Positions 23,574 to 26,229 of a stretch of 26,229 nucleotides of DNA are shown here, piece by piece. The translations under genes were made by a program, and so were the position numbers. This DNA is from an uncultured Lachnospiraceae bacterium (GTDB lineage: Bacteria; Bacillota; Clostridia; Lachnospirales; Lachnospiraceae): contig CAKRNX010000014.1 of assembly GCA_934371475.1 (NCBI GenBank), positions 1-26,229 on the forward strand, given 5' to 3'. Under the pieces are notes generated by a model that was not told the DNA's origin, ran no database searches, and saw only the letters and a list, made by a program, of their open reading frames with translations. The stretch's first letter is position 1. The number at the start of each line of letters is the position of its first letter.

Positions 23574-25163
23574 CTACAGTCTCTCAAAAATTTCCGCACC
23601 TCTTGTTCTGATCCAGCGCAGCAACAGAATCCCCGCCACCAGATACAACAGACAAACCGCCGCCATACATCCAGCCACGCCAAGATAGCGTTTCAGCGCC
23701 ATACCAAGTCCTACTGCCGCAGCAGCAAGCCCCCATCCGCCAAACAGGCTGATCATGACTCCCGCGCTCTGCTTTACCGGAACGGCCTCACTCGTCCAGG
23801 TCAGATTTGGCATTTTCAGGTTCAGAGCCAGTCCCACTTCCGCCATAAAGAAAATAAACAGCACTGCGGACACTGCAATCATCAGTCCTTCCACAGGTTC
23901 CGCCCCTATCAGCCATTCCACTGCAATAAGCAGCGGCACGGCAGGCACAATCGTCATCACAAAGTGAAACCTCAGCTTTGCCTCAAGCACCTGTCTGCCG
24001 GAAACCGGCATGGCCTGCAGCAGCCACAGATTTTTCCCTTCCAGTGAAACAGACGGTGCGGAAAGATCGTTCATAGCGGCAATCAGACACACGGCTCCTG
24101 CCGCGAACACCGGCATCAGCTCCTGCGGCAGCATCGAAAGTATCAGCCTTATTTCACCCGCTTTCCAGACAAGCGCCGCTGCCGATACCGGCATCAGAAT
24201 CATACCAAGTCCGCAGTTCAGCATATAGGTAGCGCTGCCCAGGAAGCGGCGAAGCTCCTTTTGCCAGAGCGCCATTGCCACAGAATGTTTCTTCTCTGTC
24301 TGTTTCTCCCGGTACTCTTTTCTGACCTCACCACGGTTGACTGTCATCAGTTTCAGATAGCCGGAAGAAAGTACCGCCCAGGTAATGGCAAGCAGCACAG
24401 CTGTGACTGCGGTAAAGATCGCCATGGCCGATATGCTTCCACCGGCCGCCATTCCCATCTGATACATCAGATAAAGCGGAGTCTTCAGCTTTCCTCCCAT
24501 CGTCGATGCGCTTTGCACAAGCTCCTGGATCATTCCGTATCCCCTTCCGTATGCGTAGTAATAACCGGTCAGCAGTCCCAGAGTAATGATCACCGTCGCA
24601 ATATTCTTGTGTCTCAGCTTCCCGGCAATCAGAGCCACTACCCATCCGAGGAAATCAGACAGAACAAGAATCAGCACAGAAAGCACCAGCGGGATACACA
24701 GAGTACAAATGATGCCTGCTGCTGAAACATCTGCCGTGCGTATCCAGACAATCTGGGCAGGAATCATTACAATCAGCTCGTACATCAGCCCCATGGCATA
24801 TACACCTGCCATACGTACTGCCAGAATACGTGACGGCGGTATCGGCATAGCCAGCAGCAGATCGTTGTCTTTGGCCAGATACAGCGATGCATAGGTATTA
24901 AATACACTGCCAAACACTCCAAGGAAAATAGCCAGCAGCCCCATCAGGCACCAGTAAAGCCAGCCCATATCTGCCAGCAGAAGCGGTCCACAGATCGCAG
25001 CTGCCATTTCATAAAACATATATCCTAAAAAGCCAAACAGCACCAGATACATCAGGCAGTATCCCGCTATTCCCTTTTCTGTACGCAGTTTTCCGTTTTT
25101 CCGGTCCTTAAATATCCAGGAAAAAACCTCCATCATCTGCTTTTTGAATAATGCCGCTATCAT
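23574..25163 (-). CDS. ABC-2-type exporter permease, 529 aa
   Basis: Membrane half of a two-gene ABC exporter. About 12 hydrophobic segments follow an amphipathic N-terminus (MIAALFKKQMMEVFSWIFKD). AKDNDLLLAMPIPPSRILAVR is the cytoplasmic coupling segment typical of this permease type, and a second, similar LEGKNLWLLQAMPVSGRQVLEAK occurs in the latter half, so the protein is internally duplicated. The ATG overlaps the ATPase stop (ATGA), which shows translational coupling. The exported substrate is unknown. No strong terminator follows, and the PTS gene begins 152 bp downstream. Confidence 0.9.
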   Translation of the reverse strand: MIAALFKKQMMEVFSWIFKDRKNGKLRTEKGIAGYCLMYLVLFGFLGYMFYEMAAAICGPLLLADMGWLYWCLMGLLAIFLGVFGSVFNTYASLYLAKDNDLLLAMPIPPSRILAVRMAGVYAMGLMYELIVMIPAQIVWIRTADVSAAGIICTLCIPLVLSVLILVLSDFLGWVVALIAGKLRHKNIATVIITLGLLTGYYYAYGRGYGMIQELVQSASTMGGKLKTPLYLMYQMGMAAGGSISAMAIFTAVTAVLLAITWAVLSSGYLKLMTVNRGEVRKEYREKQTEKKHSVAMALWQKELRRFLGSATYMLNCGLGMILMPVSAAALVWKAGEIRLILSMLPQELMPVFAAGAVCLIAAMNDLSAPSVSLEGKNLWLLQAMPVSGRQVLEAKLRFHFVMTIVPAVPLLIAVEWLIGAEPVEGLMIAVSAVLFIFFMAEVGLALNLKMPNLTWTSEAVPVKQSAGVMISLFGGWGLAAAAVGLGMALKRYLGVAGCMAAVCLLYLVAGILLLRWIRTRGAEIFERL

Positions 25164-25870
25164 TGTTCTCCCTCCAGTTCCAGAAATACATCTTCCAGCG
25201 AAATGTCTCCCTTTACCTCCTCCATGGCTCCTGCCTTTACCAGTCTGCCGTTTTTAATAATGGCCACCTTGTCACAGAGTTTCTCCGCCACTTCCAGCAC
25301 ATGAGTAGAAAAGAAAATGGCACTTCCCTCATCGCACTGCCTGCGCATCAGACCCTTCAGCAGATGCGATGCCTTGGGATCCAGACCGACGAACGGCTCA
25401 TCCATAATAATCAATCTGGGAACATGGATCAGTGCGGAAATAATGGCAAGCTTCTGTTTCATTCCATGTGAATAGGACGAAATAGGCTGCGCCAGATCTT
25501 TGGTCAGCTCAAACTCGTCTGCGTACTGCCTGATCCTCTGCAGACGGTCAGCCGCACTGACGCCAAAAATATCCGCAATAAAATTCAGGAACTGTATGCC
25601 TGTCATAAATTCATAGAGATCCGGATTATCCGGAATGTATGCAATTTTTTTCTTACAGGCCAGCGGATCCTTCTTTACGGAGATGCCGTCCACCATAATC
25701 TCCCCCTCGTCAAACTGTAAAATCCCGCAGCATGCTTTCAGCGTCGTAGTTTTTCCCGCACCGTTATGACCGATAAAACCGTAAATCTCTCCCGGCCGAA
25801 TGTGCAGAGACAGATCATCCACAGCCTCCTTTCCCCCGTAATACTTTGTCAGATGCTCAATTTTTAACAT
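25160..25870 (-). CDS. ABC exporter ATPase, 236 aa
   Basis: Energises the permease encoded next to it. Walker A is GHNGAGKTTTL, the signature is YSHGMKQKLAI (in place of LSGGQ), Walker B is LIIMDEPFVGLD, and the switch histidine is in STHVLE. Length is normal for this family. The ATG has a GGAGGGAG site. A terminator for the preceding kinase gene ends about 50 bp upstream, and I could not see a clear promoter in the short space left, so the start of this transcript is uncertain. Confidence 0.95.
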   Translation of the reverse strand: MLKIEHLTKYYGGKEAVDDLSLHIRPGEIYGFIGHNGAGKTTTLKACCGILQFDEGEIMVDGISVKKDPLACKKKIAYIPDNPDLYEFMTGIQFLNFIADIFGVSAADRLQRIRQYADEFELTKDLAQPISSYSHGMKQKLAIISALIHVPRLIIMDEPFVGLDPKASHLLKGLMRRQCDEGSAIFFSTHVLEVAEKLCDKVAIIKNGRLVKAGAMEEVKGDISLEDVFLELEGEQ

Positions 25871-25923
25871 ATTCTCTCCCTCCTGCCAGACAGATCTCCT
25901 CAGTCTTCCCGGCTGTGTTTATC

Positions 25924-25966
25924 AAAAAACGCAGCACAACTCATTTTCAACTGAGCCATGCTGCGT
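25924..25966 (-). terminator. Intrinsic terminator after the hybrid kinase gene
   Basis: On the minus strand ACGCAGCA (25959-25966) pairs with TGCTGCGT (25929-25936), with inner CTCA/TGAG arms, followed by a run of Ts. It faces the minus strand and lies 180 nt past the stop of the truncated receiver gene. Confidence 0.85.
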
Positions 25967-26068
25967 CTTACACCTGTGCATACACATTGTCAGGCGAACA
26001 TCAACTATTCGCTCTGCTGCCTGTTTCGGCTAAATTAATTAATTCCTGCTTTTCTATTGTTTCTTCAA

Positions 26069-26092
26069 TTATAAACAGGCATTTTCATTCTG
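26069..26092 (-). repeat. Possible fourth member of the dispersed repeat
   Basis: CATTTTCATTCTG (26080-26092) is identical to 9257-9269, and a TTATAA follows at nearly the same distance in both. On the minus strand it reads RQNENACL then a stop, close to the NQNENV of the 35-aa ORF. It lies about 55 nt past the kinase stop. The match is short. Confidence 0.25.
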
Positions 26093-26146
26093 TCTACTGT
26101 TTTTAAGAGTATTCCTGTCTGCTTTTCCCATGCACCTGTGGAGCAA

Positions 26147-26229
26147 TTACAGCCAGCTTTCCAGAACATCATTCAGCTTATTCATATCCAACGGTTTCGC
26201 AAGATGTCCATTCATGCCTGTATTTTTGG
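26147..26229 (-). CDS. C-terminal end of a receiver domain, probably a hybrid histidine kinase (partial)
   Basis: The 26 residues before the stop read NTGMNGHLAKPLDMNKLNDV and then LESWL. This is the last strand and helix of a response-regulator receiver domain: GMNGHLAKP holds the conserved Lys-Pro pair of the switch region. Ending a protein right after this helix with -W-L is most common in hybrid sensor kinases, but a plain response regulator is not excluded. The rest lies beyond the window edge. Confidence 0.75.
   Translation of the reverse strand, partial: KNTGMNGHLAKPLDMNKLNDVLESWL

Overview
The window looks like chromosome from a spore-forming member of the Clostridia, most likely Lachnospiraceae. 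This rests on sigG with a YlmC/YmxH-type sporulation gene, clear Gram-positive Shine-Dalgarno sites, roughly 50% GC with AT-rich promoters, and several protein families I associate with Lachnospiraceae. I do not claim a species. About 90% is coding, mostly on the minus strand. I see no rRNA, tRNA, CRISPR array, prophage or insertion sequence.

Layout. (1) 1-2239: the tail of a plus-strand membrane protein converges on two uncharacterised minus-strand membrane proteins. (2) 2240-3957: an AT-rich divergent promoter region, then a secreted YARHG/SH3b protein ending at a bidirectional terminator. (3) 3974-8204: purF-purB-purA, read leftwards from a sigma-A-like promoter with a striking TGTGA-N6-TCACA palindrome just downstream of the -10. 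(4) 8330-14571: nrdR, a 1181-aa beta-sandwich plus alpha-solenoid protein, a 387-aa divergent DnaK/actin-like protein, a 35-aa candidate small ORF and a 264-aa TPR-like protein, all in one direction. (5) 14850-16024: ylmC and sigG on the plus strand. (6) 16123-21133: an M19 dipeptidase, a 912-aa fusion of a TetM/EF-G-like GTPase with a YacP/Rae1-type NYN nuclease, and an MFS transporter. (7) 21334-25870: a full PTS EIICBA permease and a two-gene ABC-2 exporter. (8) 26147-26229: the last residues of a receiver domain, probably from a hybrid histidine kinase.

How the genes fit together. purF, purB and purA cover the first step of purine synthesis and the IMP-to-AMP branch, and purB also acts earlier in the pathway. 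nrdR and ylmC-sigG are divergent and share a 278-bp control region. PTS, MFS, dipeptidase and ABC genes are uptake, export or peptide-turnover functions.

The two most interesting systems are the ribosome-targeted GTPase-nuclease fusion at 17137-19875 and the degenerate-HSP70/solenoid/TPR cluster at 8330-14058. A third, weaker signal is a short diverged sequence found downstream of four different minus-strand stop codons, each time readable as a peptide with an N-x-N core. Family names come from motif reading and memory; no database search was run.
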